The notes below the pieces were generated by a model. The model had not been told where the DNA came from. It saw nothing but the letters and a program-made list of their open reading frames with translations, and searched no databases. 58,082 nt of DNA from Acetobacter farinalis (GTDB lineage Bacteria; Pseudomonadota; Alphaproteobacteria; Acetobacterales; Acetobacteraceae). Within the stretch, counting starts at the first letter, position 1, and every line of letters begins with the position of its first letter. The position numbers were made by a program, and so were the translations under genes. The stretch covers positions 1-58,082 of the forward strand of contig NZ_WOTF01000013.1 in NCBI RefSeq assembly GCF_011516935.1, read 5' to 3'. Positions 33,428 through 41,287 of this stretch are shown piece after piece.

Positions 33428-35868
33428 GGTGTTTTCCTTTTTGGATACAGCATGGTGTGATGTCTGGACGCTGCCTGAACCGCACGCGCGGAGAAAACCA
33501 GAGGCTGCATCTCCCCCTTGAGCCATGGCTTCAGAAAATCCTGATAATGCCCGCTCTTTGGCGATGCAGACTGACCGGGGAAATTGAGAAACACTGAATG
33601 ATCCCATGCCCCGACATCACAGACCATCAGATAACTGGCTCCGCCTGTCACCGCATAAGGGTTACGCCCCTGTGCAAGCGCTGTTGGGGAAAGGTCAGGA
33701 TTATACCAGCGCGCCATAACCGTGTAGGAATCCCCGCCACTCCCGGCAGCTTCTCCCCCTATGGGCAGAAACGCCTCTGCTATGGCTTTCACCGCGCAAA
33801 GCGGGTGGCGGAGTTGCACGGTATGCAGCCTGCCCCACTGCCAGCCAGCAGCAACCGGCCCCAAACGATCCCGGATCTCCTCAACAGCCTGCTGAAACGC
33901 CCTGAGCATTAGGGCATCCCGTTGTGCTTCCGGTTTATCTCCCAATCGTCCATCAGGCTTTTGCAGCAAAGCCAGAAGGACGGATGCATTGAGTGACGCG
34001 GGCAGAAGCGGGCGCAGAGGCTCCGGCACCAGAGCCTGATAAAACAGGCTGTTCAGCCGCGTCCACCAGATTTCATACAGGGCAGCGGCGGCACTGGATG
34101 CCTCCACGCGCCCGTTCCACTGCCGCAGCAAGGCTGCTTCTGGCTGCACTCGGGCCGGGACTTCAGGCAGAAGCTGCACAACGGACAACGCCAGATGAGA
34201 GAGCGTATCATGCTGCAGGGCCACACTGCCCGCCACAGTGGCATGAGGGGAGGCCTGAAGAACCTCCGCCACGCGCTGGTAGCGGTAAGGGTCTTTCCAT
34301 TCGTAACTGACGCACCGCTGCTCGTAAGGATAATCCGGCGGCAGATTCAGTTCGTTGGACGTGCCAAACCAGCCACAGGCCGGGTTGAAGCTGCTGGGGA
34401 GCGCCTCAAGCGGCTGGAGGCCTTTCCAGTCATACTGTCCCTCACCCGGAGCAGGCATCAGGCCATCATGCCCGCCCGAACGCTGCGGCAGCCCACCCGC
34501 AGCCTGCCAGCCAATATTCCCTGCCGTATCAGCATACGTGAAATTGGTCGGGCTGGTATGGAGCTTCAAAGCCTCACGGAAACTGCTCCAGTCATGCGCC
34601 AGATTAATGCCGATATTGGCCAGCATGCCGTTCGCACCCGGATACAACCATGTCGCGGCAACCGCCACCGCCCTGTTCCGCGCAGCGTCCGCAGAAACAA
34701 CCGGCCCCTGCGCCGCATAGCGCAGCGTGACCTTTCGCGCGGGCTCACCGCGCACGGCAATACTGACCTCCTCCTGCGCCATCTCCACCCAGCGGCCCTT
34801 ATGAAAATAATGGTCAGGCCGCGAGGGGTGCGTCCGCAGGATGAACAGGTCTTCCTGATCAATATGAAAGTTGGTCCGCCCGAAGGCAAAATGCGCGTTA
34901 TGGCCCTGCATGACACCCGGCATGCCGGTAGAGGCACCGCCGATAACATCCAGCCCCGGTGCAGTCAGATGAAGAACATACCGAGGCCCCGGCGCGCCAA
35001 ACTCAAGATGCGGATCATTCGCCAGAATGGGGCGGCCCGTGGCGGTGCGGGCCGGAGCAATCACCCAAGCGTTGCTTCCCTCATTGGCGCGCCGGTGGTC
35101 CCCTTCGCCGGGCGGTGGCGGCACATGCAGGCCTGAGAGCGGCAGATCATTCTGCAACACGCCAAACAGGCCAAGATCCTGCTCGGTTACAGCCTGCACA
35201 TCCAGCCCCTCCGGCACCCTGAGCGTATGCGCCGGGCGCAGCGGCATGATCAGGGCATCATAGGCGAGCGCATCCTGCGCCGCGAGGCGGGCACGGCGGA
35301 TTTCAGCCTTGGTGTTGCCCGTTGCTTCCGCCCGGATCCGCACCAGATCAAGCACCTGCCACGCCAGCGGCTGGCAGGAAAAAATCCGGAATTCTTCCGG
35401 AAGCTCCGCGCCTCCTGATGCGATCTGCTCAAGAAAGGCATTGATCCCCGCCACGTACGCTTTGGCACAGGCCTGCACGACAGGCGGCAGCGCCGCAAAC
35501 TCCGCGTGCACATCTCCCCTGAACAGGAAAAGCCTGTTTGCCGTGTCTGATGGCACAAAATCAGGGCCAAACACCTCCGCCAGCCGACCCAGCGCGCGCC
35601 GATACTCGAAATCAAGCTGCCACAGTCTGTCCCGAGCGATCAGATACCCATTGGCAAAGAAGGCGTCCGGCACCGAAGCCGCACGCACATGCGGTACACC
35701 CCAATGGTCTTCAAACACCTCGACCGGCGCTTCCAGCCCATCCAGCATCGTCATGCCGGGAGCCGCCCCTTTTTGCGCCAGAGCGCGGGCGTGGCGGCCC
35801 GCAAGGGCACCAGCCACACCCCCCAGCAGAACGCGGCGGCGGGAGAGAACAGCGGGGTGGTGTCTCAT
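33424..35868 (-). CDS. Penicillin acylase-family Ntn hydrolase, Tat-exported
   Basis: Members are periplasmic amidases that self-cleave to alpha and beta subunits and remove acyl groups from amines: penicillins, acyl-homoserine lactones (PvdQ, QuiP), or lipopeptide siderophore precursors. The 814-residue product starts with a twin-arginine signal (SRRRVLLGG). After a helical alpha part comes the catalytic Ser265 in NEGSNAWVIAP, the autocleavage point, then the long beta chain with NDPHLEFGAPGPRY. It begins just after the dadA stop. Next to a D-amino-acid dehydrogenase it could release D-amino acids from N-acylated or peptide substrates. Confidence 0.93.
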   Translation of the reverse strand: MRHHPAVLSRRRVLLGGVAGALAGRHARALAQKGAAPGMTMLDGLEAPVEVFEDHWGVPHVRAASVPDAFFANGYLIARDRLWQLDFEYRRALGRLAEVFGPDFVPSDTANRLFLFRGDVHAEFAALPPVVQACAKAYVAGINAFLEQIASGGAELPEEFRIFSCQPLAWQVLDLVRIRAEATGNTKAEIRRARLAAQDALAYDALIMPLRPAHTLRVPEGLDVQAVTEQDLGLFGVLQNDLPLSGLHVPPPPGEGDHRRANEGSNAWVIAPARTATGRPILANDPHLEFGAPGPRYVLHLTAPGLDVIGGASTGMPGVMQGHNAHFAFGRTNFHIDQEDLFILRTHPSRPDHYFHKGRWVEMAQEEVSIAVRGEPARKVTLRYAAQGPVVSADAARNRAVAVAATWLYPGANGMLANIGINLAHDWSSFREALKLHTSPTNFTYADTAGNIGWQAAGGLPQRSGGHDGLMPAPGEGQYDWKGLQPLEALPSSFNPACGWFGTSNELNLPPDYPYEQRCVSYEWKDPYRYQRVAEVLQASPHATVAGSVALQHDTLSHLALSVVQLLPEVPARVQPEAALLRQWNGRVEASSAAAALYEIWWTRLNSLFYQALVPEPLRPLLPASLNASVLLALLQKPDGRLGDKPEAQRDALMLRAFQQAVEEIRDRLGPVAAGWQWGRLHTVQLRHPLCAVKAIAEAFLPIGGEAAGSGGDSYTVMARWYNPDLSPTALAQGRNPYAVTGGASYLMVCDVGAWDHSVFLNFPGQSASPKSGHYQDFLKPWLKGEMQPLVFSARAVQAASRHHTMLYPKRKTP

Positions 35869-35869
35869 G

Positions 35870-37078
35870 TTACGGGGTCATCCCTTCAACAAGATCGCGG
35901 ATTGTCAGGGCAGAGCCGCAGGAGAGTGTAAATCCCAAGGCGCCATGACCCACGTTCAAAAGCAGGTTACGCCATTGTGTCCGCTCTACAAGCGGCACTC
36001 CAGTGGGGGTGGCGGGCCGCATGCCCGCCCATGTGGCTGCGGAACCATATGGCCCTGCGGCAGGAAGGGTTTCCTCCGCCAGACGTTTCAGGCCGGCAAT
36101 GCGGCGTGGGTCAAGAGAGGCATCCAGCGCACCAATATCAACCATGGCGGCGACACGCAGACGCCGCCCGAGGCGCGCATAAACCACGCGGTTGTCATAA
36201 TCCGTCACGCTTACATCCGGCAGCACGGCAGGGTCCGCCTCCACAGTCAGGCTGTATCCTTTCAGGCCGTACAGGGGCAGCGTCCTCCCCAGAGGCTGCA
36301 TCATGCTGCGAGATGCAAGCCCTGCGGCCAGAACAACCACATCTGTCTGCTGTGGCACGCCATCAATACGCACGCGGCACCGCTCCGCGCCCCCCTCTTC
36401 AAACGTAGCCTCTCCAGTTACAAGCTGAAACTCCGGGCTCTGTTGCAGGGCCTTGAGCAACGCCTGACAGAACAGATAGCAGTCCGCCACTTCATCATCC
36501 GGGGAAAAAATGCCTCCAGCCAAGGCAGGCGCAAGCCCGGCAAAGGCTGGTTCCACTTCCGCACATTCCCTCGGGGTCAACACCCGCTCCTGCTGCGGAT
36601 TACTGACCGCTCCGGCGGCTTTGGAAAATTTATGTGCATTCCGGTAAACAACCAGTTTCCCCGGCTGCCGCCACAAGAAATCCGCCAGCCCCTCCTGCCG
36701 CCACTGGTGCAGGGCCTGCTGCCCCTGCAAGGCAAGCTGCAAAAGCCGGGTGGTATTGGCCCTGTTTGTTCTGGCATTGCAGGCCAGCAGGAAATCCGCC
36801 AGCCACCGCCACTGGTGCCAGTCCAGACGGAGTTTCAAGGAAATAGGAGACTCACTCTGGAACATCCATGAAAGTGCTTCCAGCGGTATCCCTGCATCCG
36901 CCAGTGGCTTCACATAACGGTAGCTCAGTTGGCCGCCATTCCCGAAGCTGGCCTGTATCCCCACATCCTGATCCCGCTCCACGAGCGTCACACTGTGTCC
37001 GGCCTGAATGAGGGCATATGCGGTTGTCAGGCCAATAACGCCTCCCCCCACCACCATGATTGTCCGCTTTACAGGCAT
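35870..37078 (-). CDS. dadA: D-amino acid dehydrogenase (DadA-like FAD oxidoreductase)
   Basis: DadA is a membrane-associated flavoprotein that deaminates D-amino acids, classically D-Ala to pyruvate, and passes electrons to the respiratory chain. The 402-residue product has the FAD-binding motif GGGVIG (residues 11-16), the DadA-type segment SFGNGGQLSYRYVKPLADAG, ATWAGMRPATPTGVP and the C-terminal GHGALGFTLSCGSA. An ATG at 37123 would add 15 residues. It heads the operon dadA-acylase-hydrolase-S9-hydrolase. A LysR-type box lies upstream at 37210-37224. No alanine racemase (dadX) is present. Confidence 0.92.
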   Translation of the reverse strand: MPVKRTIMVVGGGVIGLTTAYALIQAGHSVTLVERDQDVGIQASFGNGGQLSYRYVKPLADAGIPLEALSWMFQSESPISLKLRLDWHQWRWLADFLLACNARTNRANTTRLLQLALQGQQALHQWRQEGLADFLWRQPGKLVVYRNAHKFSKAAGAVSNPQQERVLTPRECAEVEPAFAGLAPALAGGIFSPDDEVADCYLFCQALLKALQQSPEFQLVTGEATFEEGGAERCRVRIDGVPQQTDVVVLAAGLASRSMMQPLGRTLPLYGLKGYSLTVEADPAVLPDVSVTDYDNRVVYARLGRRLRVAAMVDIGALDASLDPRRIAGLKRLAEETLPAAGPYGSAATWAGMRPATPTGVPLVERTQWRNLLLNVGHGALGFTLSCGSALTIRDLVEGMTP

Positions 37079-37209
37079 AAAAACCGCCAACCCTTTTAAT
37101 AGCGCCCAACCCCGCCGGACCATGCCTGCGCATGATGCTCCGGGGTATTCCTCAACAAAAATCTAAAAAGAGATATGGCGGGATACCATTTAAAAAATGC
37201 CCCCCGCTC

Positions 37210-37224
37210 ATAACCTGAGGTTAA
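37210..37224. promoter_or_regulatory. Shared LysR-type box, copy B (upstream of dadA)
   Basis: ATAACC-TGA-GGTTAA, one mismatch from a perfect palindrome and of T-N11-A type. It lies 131 bases before the dadA start at 37078 (86 before 37123). Read toward dadA, it is followed at the same spacing as in copies A and C by a T-run and AAATGGTA. Confidence 0.55.
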
Positions 37225-37245
37225 CACCAAGGGTCTTTCCGCCTG

Positions 37246-38427
37246 TCAGGGCACGATAAGCGGCAGCCCCAGAGCTTCCCCCGCAGCCGTTGCAACAGCG
37301 TGCCGCAGGTGCACCACACTATGCCCGCCACTGGGGTGAACACGGTTGGTCAGAATAAAAACATAGCAGTCGTTATCAGGATCTATCCACAGGGATGTGC
37401 CAGTAAACCCGGTGTGTCCGAAGGAATGGCTGGAAAGCCGCTCTCCTCTTGGCGTGGCATAGGGCGAGGCAATATCCCACCCCAAACCGCGCAGGCTTTT
37501 CTGGCCTGCTGGCTGCTGCGGCGTAATCATGCGCAGCAGCGTTGCGCGTTCAAGGGGAAAGAGGCTGGGGCGTCCTGCCTGCCTGTCCAGCAGAGCCTGC
37601 GCATAACGCACGACGTCCTCCGCTATGGAAAACAGTCCCGCATTGCCCGCAACACCCCCCATCCGCCGGGCTGTGGGGTCATGCACCACGCCACGCAGCA
37701 TGTGGCCGTGCTCATCATACTGGGTCGGGGCAATGCGGGCCTGCTCGGCATCCGGCGGCAAAAAACCGGACTGCGTCATGCCCAGCGGGAGCAGAATATG
37801 CTCCCGGGCATACGCATCCAGCCTCTGCCCTGTCATTTTCTCAACAAGCAGGCCAAGGGCTATGAAATTGAGATCACTGTAGATAAAGCTGCTCCCCGGT
37901 GGCTGCGTTGGCACCGCATGCATGATGCGGCTTGCAGCCTCATCCCTCCCCCACCAGTCCGGCGTAAAGGACAGATCCGGCTGCAAGCCCGAATAATGCG
38001 TGAGCAGCAGCCGCACCGTAATCTTCTCCTTACCCCCCGCCGCAAACTGCGGAAGATACCGGGCTACGGGCGCGTCCAGATCCACCAGCCCCTTTTCCAC
38101 AAGCTGCATGACGGCCAGCGCGGTTATCATCGGCTTGGTAAGAGAGGCCATATCGAACACAGTATCCCATGTCATGGCTTCCCGTTCGGGCACGAGACTG
38201 CGTGCGCCAAACACACCACGGTGAACCAACCGCCCATGCTGGCCAACACCCCACACCGCACCGGGGCACTCCCCGTTGAGAATGGCCTGCTGTATCAACC
38301 CGTCAGCCTTGGCGAACCTCTTATCCGCACGCGATGTCTGGCAGCCGGAAACACCGGCCTGCACAAGCAGAAGAGACGCTCCCTGCAGGAAAGCCCTACG
38401 GGGGAAAGGAGAGAACCCGGCGCTCAT
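37246..38427 (-). CDS. AmiE/YbbE-like serine amidase lipoprotein
   Basis: The 393-residue product carries a Tat-type start (PRRAFLQG) and a lipobox with Cys29 (GVSGC), so it is probably a Tat-exported lipoprotein. The active-site motifs are Ser95-x-x-Lys98 (SLTK), Tyr183-Ser-Asp (YSD) and GHTG. The sequence VVHDPTARRMGGVAGNAGLF strongly resembles B. subtilis AmiE (YbbE), an N-acetylmuramoyl-L-alanine amidase encoded next to NamZ, and the serine hydrolase domains fused to NagZ in Bacteroidetes. I infer cleavage of MurNAc-L-Ala. Its start overlaps the stop of the upstream gene by four bases. Confidence 0.85.
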   Translation of the reverse strand: MSAGFSPFPRRAFLQGASLLLVQAGVSGCQTSRADKRFAKADGLIQQAILNGECPGAVWGVGQHGRLVHRGVFGARSLVPEREAMTWDTVFDMASLTKPMITALAVMQLVEKGLVDLDAPVARYLPQFAAGGKEKITVRLLLTHYSGLQPDLSFTPDWWGRDEAASRIMHAVPTQPPGSSFIYSDLNFIALGLLVEKMTGQRLDAYAREHILLPLGMTQSGFLPPDAEQARIAPTQYDEHGHMLRGVVHDPTARRMGGVAGNAGLFSIAEDVVRYAQALLDRQAGRPSLFPLERATLLRMITPQQPAGQKSLRGLGWDIASPYATPRGERLSSHSFGHTGFTGTSLWIDPDNDCYVFILTNRVHPSGGHSVVHLRHAVATAAGEALGLPLIVP

Positions 38428-40043
38428 TGATCGGAAACCTTGAGGGGATGCATATCCTGCACATCAAAGCTGAAGTCAGACCCTACCACCTGCATATGAA
38501 ACCCTGTGACCTTGCCGGATGTATTCCGCTCAAACTGCACATAACTGTCATCCCCCGCATCATCCGCGCGATCCTGCCATCTGGCCACGAACAGATCATG
38601 CGGGAGGGCCTGCAATGTGCCGGACAACCCATCAGCCTTACTAAAATTCATCAACAGTGCCCCTCCTTTCATGGAAAGGCGAATGTCTCCACGCCATGCA
38701 TCATGATAAAGCCCGACATAGTCTTTCAAATCGGAAACCGGTAGAGAAATGAAGGGCCGTGCGGGCGAGCCCGGCCCGGTGGTGGACGCCTCCGTCGCAG
38801 CCTTCTGCTCCACCGCCTTGGCCACATTCTGAAAGTAATTCACCCAGTTTTCACTTTTACCCGTAGCGATAAGGGAGCTGAGGGTCAGGGCTATGGAATA
38901 GGTTGCGTGATAATCATCATGATTGGTGAGCACCACCAGACCGGTGTTTTTCTCCGGCAGCATGGACACGTAACTCACCATGCCGTTCACGGTACCTGTA
39001 TGCCAGACACGCTTCAGGCCAAAGAAATCCTCCATAAACCACCCGTACCCATAAGCGCGAAAGTGACTTTGCGTTTTGGCCGCACTGTCCGGCATAGGCA
39101 GCAGCGCCTGAGGGCTCCAGAGCGCATCACGCTGGGCAAGGCTGATAATCTGCCGACCATCGACCGTCTTCCCCCCGTTCAGCAGGGTCTGCACCCAGCG
39201 GTTCATCCCGTTAACACTGCACCACACGCCACCCGCCGGGGCCATGGCGTCAGGCTTGAGCGTCGCCCGCTCAGGCAGGGCACCGTCTCCCCCCTGCCCT
39301 GTGGCAACATCCATCTGCCCCCGCACAGGGGCTGTGCTCTGGCACGCCGGAAGAGCCGCGGCGTCAATCAGCATAGTTTGCACATACTGTTCCCACGTCT
39401 GGCCGGAAATTTTTTCCACCAGCGCGCCCGCTACCACATACAGCAGATTGTTATACGCATAGTCTGACCGAAAGCGGCCGGTAAACGGCATATAGGGAAG
39501 TGCCGCCAGAACATCCTTGCGCGTGAATGTGCTGTGGGAGAACAGCATGAGGTCTCCCGCCCCCAGCCCCATGCCGCTATGATGCGTGAGCAGATCACTC
39601 ACGCGGAACTCCCGCGTGATCCATGGGTCAGACACCTTGAACTCGGGCATGACATCACTGACACGGTCAGTCCAGTGCAGTTTGCCTTCATCCACAAGGG
39701 TGGCAAGTGCTGTGGCCGTAAACTCCTTGCTGTTGGAGCCAATGGCGAACAGGGTTGTGTTATCCACCTTCCCACTTTTCCCATCTTCCGCCTTGCTGCC
39801 ATATCCTTTGGCAAAAACAATCCTGCCATCATGGATGACACCAACCGCAACGCCGGGAACACCAAACACCTTCTGTGTTCTGCTCACAACATCATCAATC
39901 TGCTGTTCTGACAGGCCTTCGGGCAGAGCCGTTGTCGCTGCGTGAGCAGGCGCTCCCGCCAGCGCCATGAGCACTGCCGCAACCGTGCCGCACTGCACAA
40001 CAACGCCTGCATGATGGTTCGGTTTTTTTTGTTTTTGCCGCAT
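38424..40043 (-). CDS. Serine hydrolase, class C beta-lactamase fold with C-terminal DUF3471 domain
   Basis: The 539-residue product has a signal peptide (cleavage after PAHA, residue 35), the motifs Ser103-x-x-Lys106 (SNSK), YNN and HTGTVNG. A C-terminal beta domain of about 100 residues (DYVGLYHDAWRGDIRLSMK) looks like DUF3471. Such two-domain enzymes include D-amino-acid-specific peptidases (for example Pab87 of Pyrococcus). The ATG at 40043 was chosen because it starts the signal peptide; its ribosome site is weak. It lies between the NagX-like gene and the AmiE-like gene in one transcript. Confidence 0.87.
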   Translation of the reverse strand: MRQKQKKPNHHAGVVVQCGTVAAVLMALAGAPAHAATTALPEGLSEQQIDDVVSRTQKVFGVPGVAVGVIHDGRIVFAKGYGSKAEDGKSGKVDNTTLFAIGSNSKEFTATALATLVDEGKLHWTDRVSDVMPEFKVSDPWITREFRVSDLLTHHSGMGLGAGDLMLFSHSTFTRKDVLAALPYMPFTGRFRSDYAYNNLLYVVAGALVEKISGQTWEQYVQTMLIDAAALPACQSTAPVRGQMDVATGQGGDGALPERATLKPDAMAPAGGVWCSVNGMNRWVQTLLNGGKTVDGRQIISLAQRDALWSPQALLPMPDSAAKTQSHFRAYGYGWFMEDFFGLKRVWHTGTVNGMVSYVSMLPEKNTGLVVLTNHDDYHATYSIALTLSSLIATGKSENWVNYFQNVAKAVEQKAATEASTTGPGSPARPFISLPVSDLKDYVGLYHDAWRGDIRLSMKGGALLMNFSKADGLSGTLQALPHDLFVARWQDRADDAGDDSYVQFERNTSGKVTGFHMQVVGSDFSFDVQDMHPLKVSDQ

Positions 40044-40089
40044 TGTGATGAACACCTGTGAGGGAAGCCTGAAGAACATTTGAAGGAAA

Positions 40090-41238
40090 CTAGAGTTTGA
40101 TAAGGATGTTTTTACGAGAGAGAACATAAAGTGGCGCAAAAACAACCATGAGAAAAGCGCCGGAAAACAGAAAGGAGGTAAATGCGGTAGACGGACAGCC
40201 TGCCCGTACAGCCTGATAGAGCCACCCCTGCAGGGACACACTCCCGCCAGAGGGAGATGGCAGCGCGAGGAGCGTTTTTGCCACAGCCCCTGAAAAGAGG
40301 AAGGCAAAGACTGCATTCATGCCGAATATCCTGAAAAATTCCGTACCATACCGTGCAACGACATTGCTTTTCTGAATCTCCCGCACATCGAACGCATAGT
40401 CACACAGGCTCAGGCTGCACAGCGCAATCCCGGATGTGAACAGCACAAAAGAGCTTGTCCACAGGGATTTGTTAAGCGGGAAAACAGTTCCCCACAACAC
40501 TCCCAGAAGAGTGCTGCACATCCCGGCACACATAAACAGCCAGGGCCTGCGGGCTGCGGGGATATCCCGCCTTCTGAAAATCTGGCCCGCCATCACGCCG
40601 GACAAGGTGGTGGCAACAGCCGGTATTGTGCTCAGAAATCCTTCCGGGTCCCATGTTTTCTCGTACAAAACTCCCGTATGCAGCCACGCCTGGCACCACC
40701 CGGAAAATTCCCGGTCCAGCCACGCCGCCAGATTTTTCTCAGGGTCAAGAAACGCAAAATCATGCCCCGGCCACCCCAGACCCGGAACAGGAATGGCATA
40801 CAGCATGCCCCAGTACCCCAGCAGGCAGCCACCCATAACGGACAAGAGAAAGCCGGTCCTGCGTGAACAGACATAAAGCCCCGCCACCGTGACATAACAG
40901 AGGGCTATGCGTGTCAGAACACCAAAGAAGCGCAAATGGCTGAAATGAAAAAATGGATACAGGCTAAGCAGGAGTTTCAGTCCCACCAGTGCGAGACCAC
41001 GCCAGGCGATATGAGCCATCACCTGCCCGCGCCGCGCTCCTTCCTTCAGGCGTCTGTCAAACGCAAACGGAATGACGCATCCCATGAGAAAAAGAAAGAA
41101 CGGAAAAACAAGATCCGCAGGAGTACACCCATTCCATGCAGCATGCTCCAAAGGAGGCCAGATTTTGCTCCAGTCTCCCGGATTATTGACAATAATCATG
41201 AAGACGACAGTCACCCCCCGCAGGATGTCAACAGACAC
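40090..41238 (-). CDS. NagX / HGSNAT-like membrane protein
   Basis: The 382-residue product has about ten membrane helices and starts with SVDILRGVTVVFMIIVNNPG, the hallmark of the DUF5009/HGSNAT-like family. NagX genes occur in N-acetylglucosamine utilisation loci, and the animal relative acetylates amino sugars across the lysosomal membrane. PADLVFPFFLFLMGC follows, as in other members. The only start codon available is a GTG at 41238 without a clear ribosome site, 49 bases after the TBDR2 stop. The family N-terminus usually extends a few residues further, so a non-standard upstream start is possible. Position beside namZ and amiE-like genes points to MurNAc/GlcNAc handling. Confidence 0.82.
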   Translation of the reverse strand: MSVDILRGVTVVFMIIVNNPGDWSKIWPPLEHAAWNGCTPADLVFPFFLFLMGCVIPFAFDRRLKEGARRGQVMAHIAWRGLALVGLKLLLSLYPFFHFSHLRFFGVLTRIALCYVTVAGLYVCSRRTGFLLSVMGGCLLGYWGMLYAIPVPGLGWPGHDFAFLDPEKNLAAWLDREFSGWCQAWLHTGVLYEKTWDPEGFLSTIPAVATTLSGVMAGQIFRRRDIPAARRPWLFMCAGMCSTLLGVLWGTVFPLNKSLWTSSFVLFTSGIALCSLSLCDYAFDVREIQKSNVVARYGTEFFRIFGMNAVFAFLFSGAVAKTLLALPSPSGGSVSLQGWLYQAVRAGCPSTAFTSFLFSGAFLMVVFAPLYVLSRKNILIKL

Positions 41239-41287
41239 AATGCGGGAGGAGAGCGAAGGCTGGATGGCCTCCGCCTCTATTCCAGAC

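Noticed and set aside
35309..36871. Long plus-strand open frame (520 codons)
   Set aside because: Antisense to the penicillin acylase and dadA genes; no recognisable domain and low-complexity composition.
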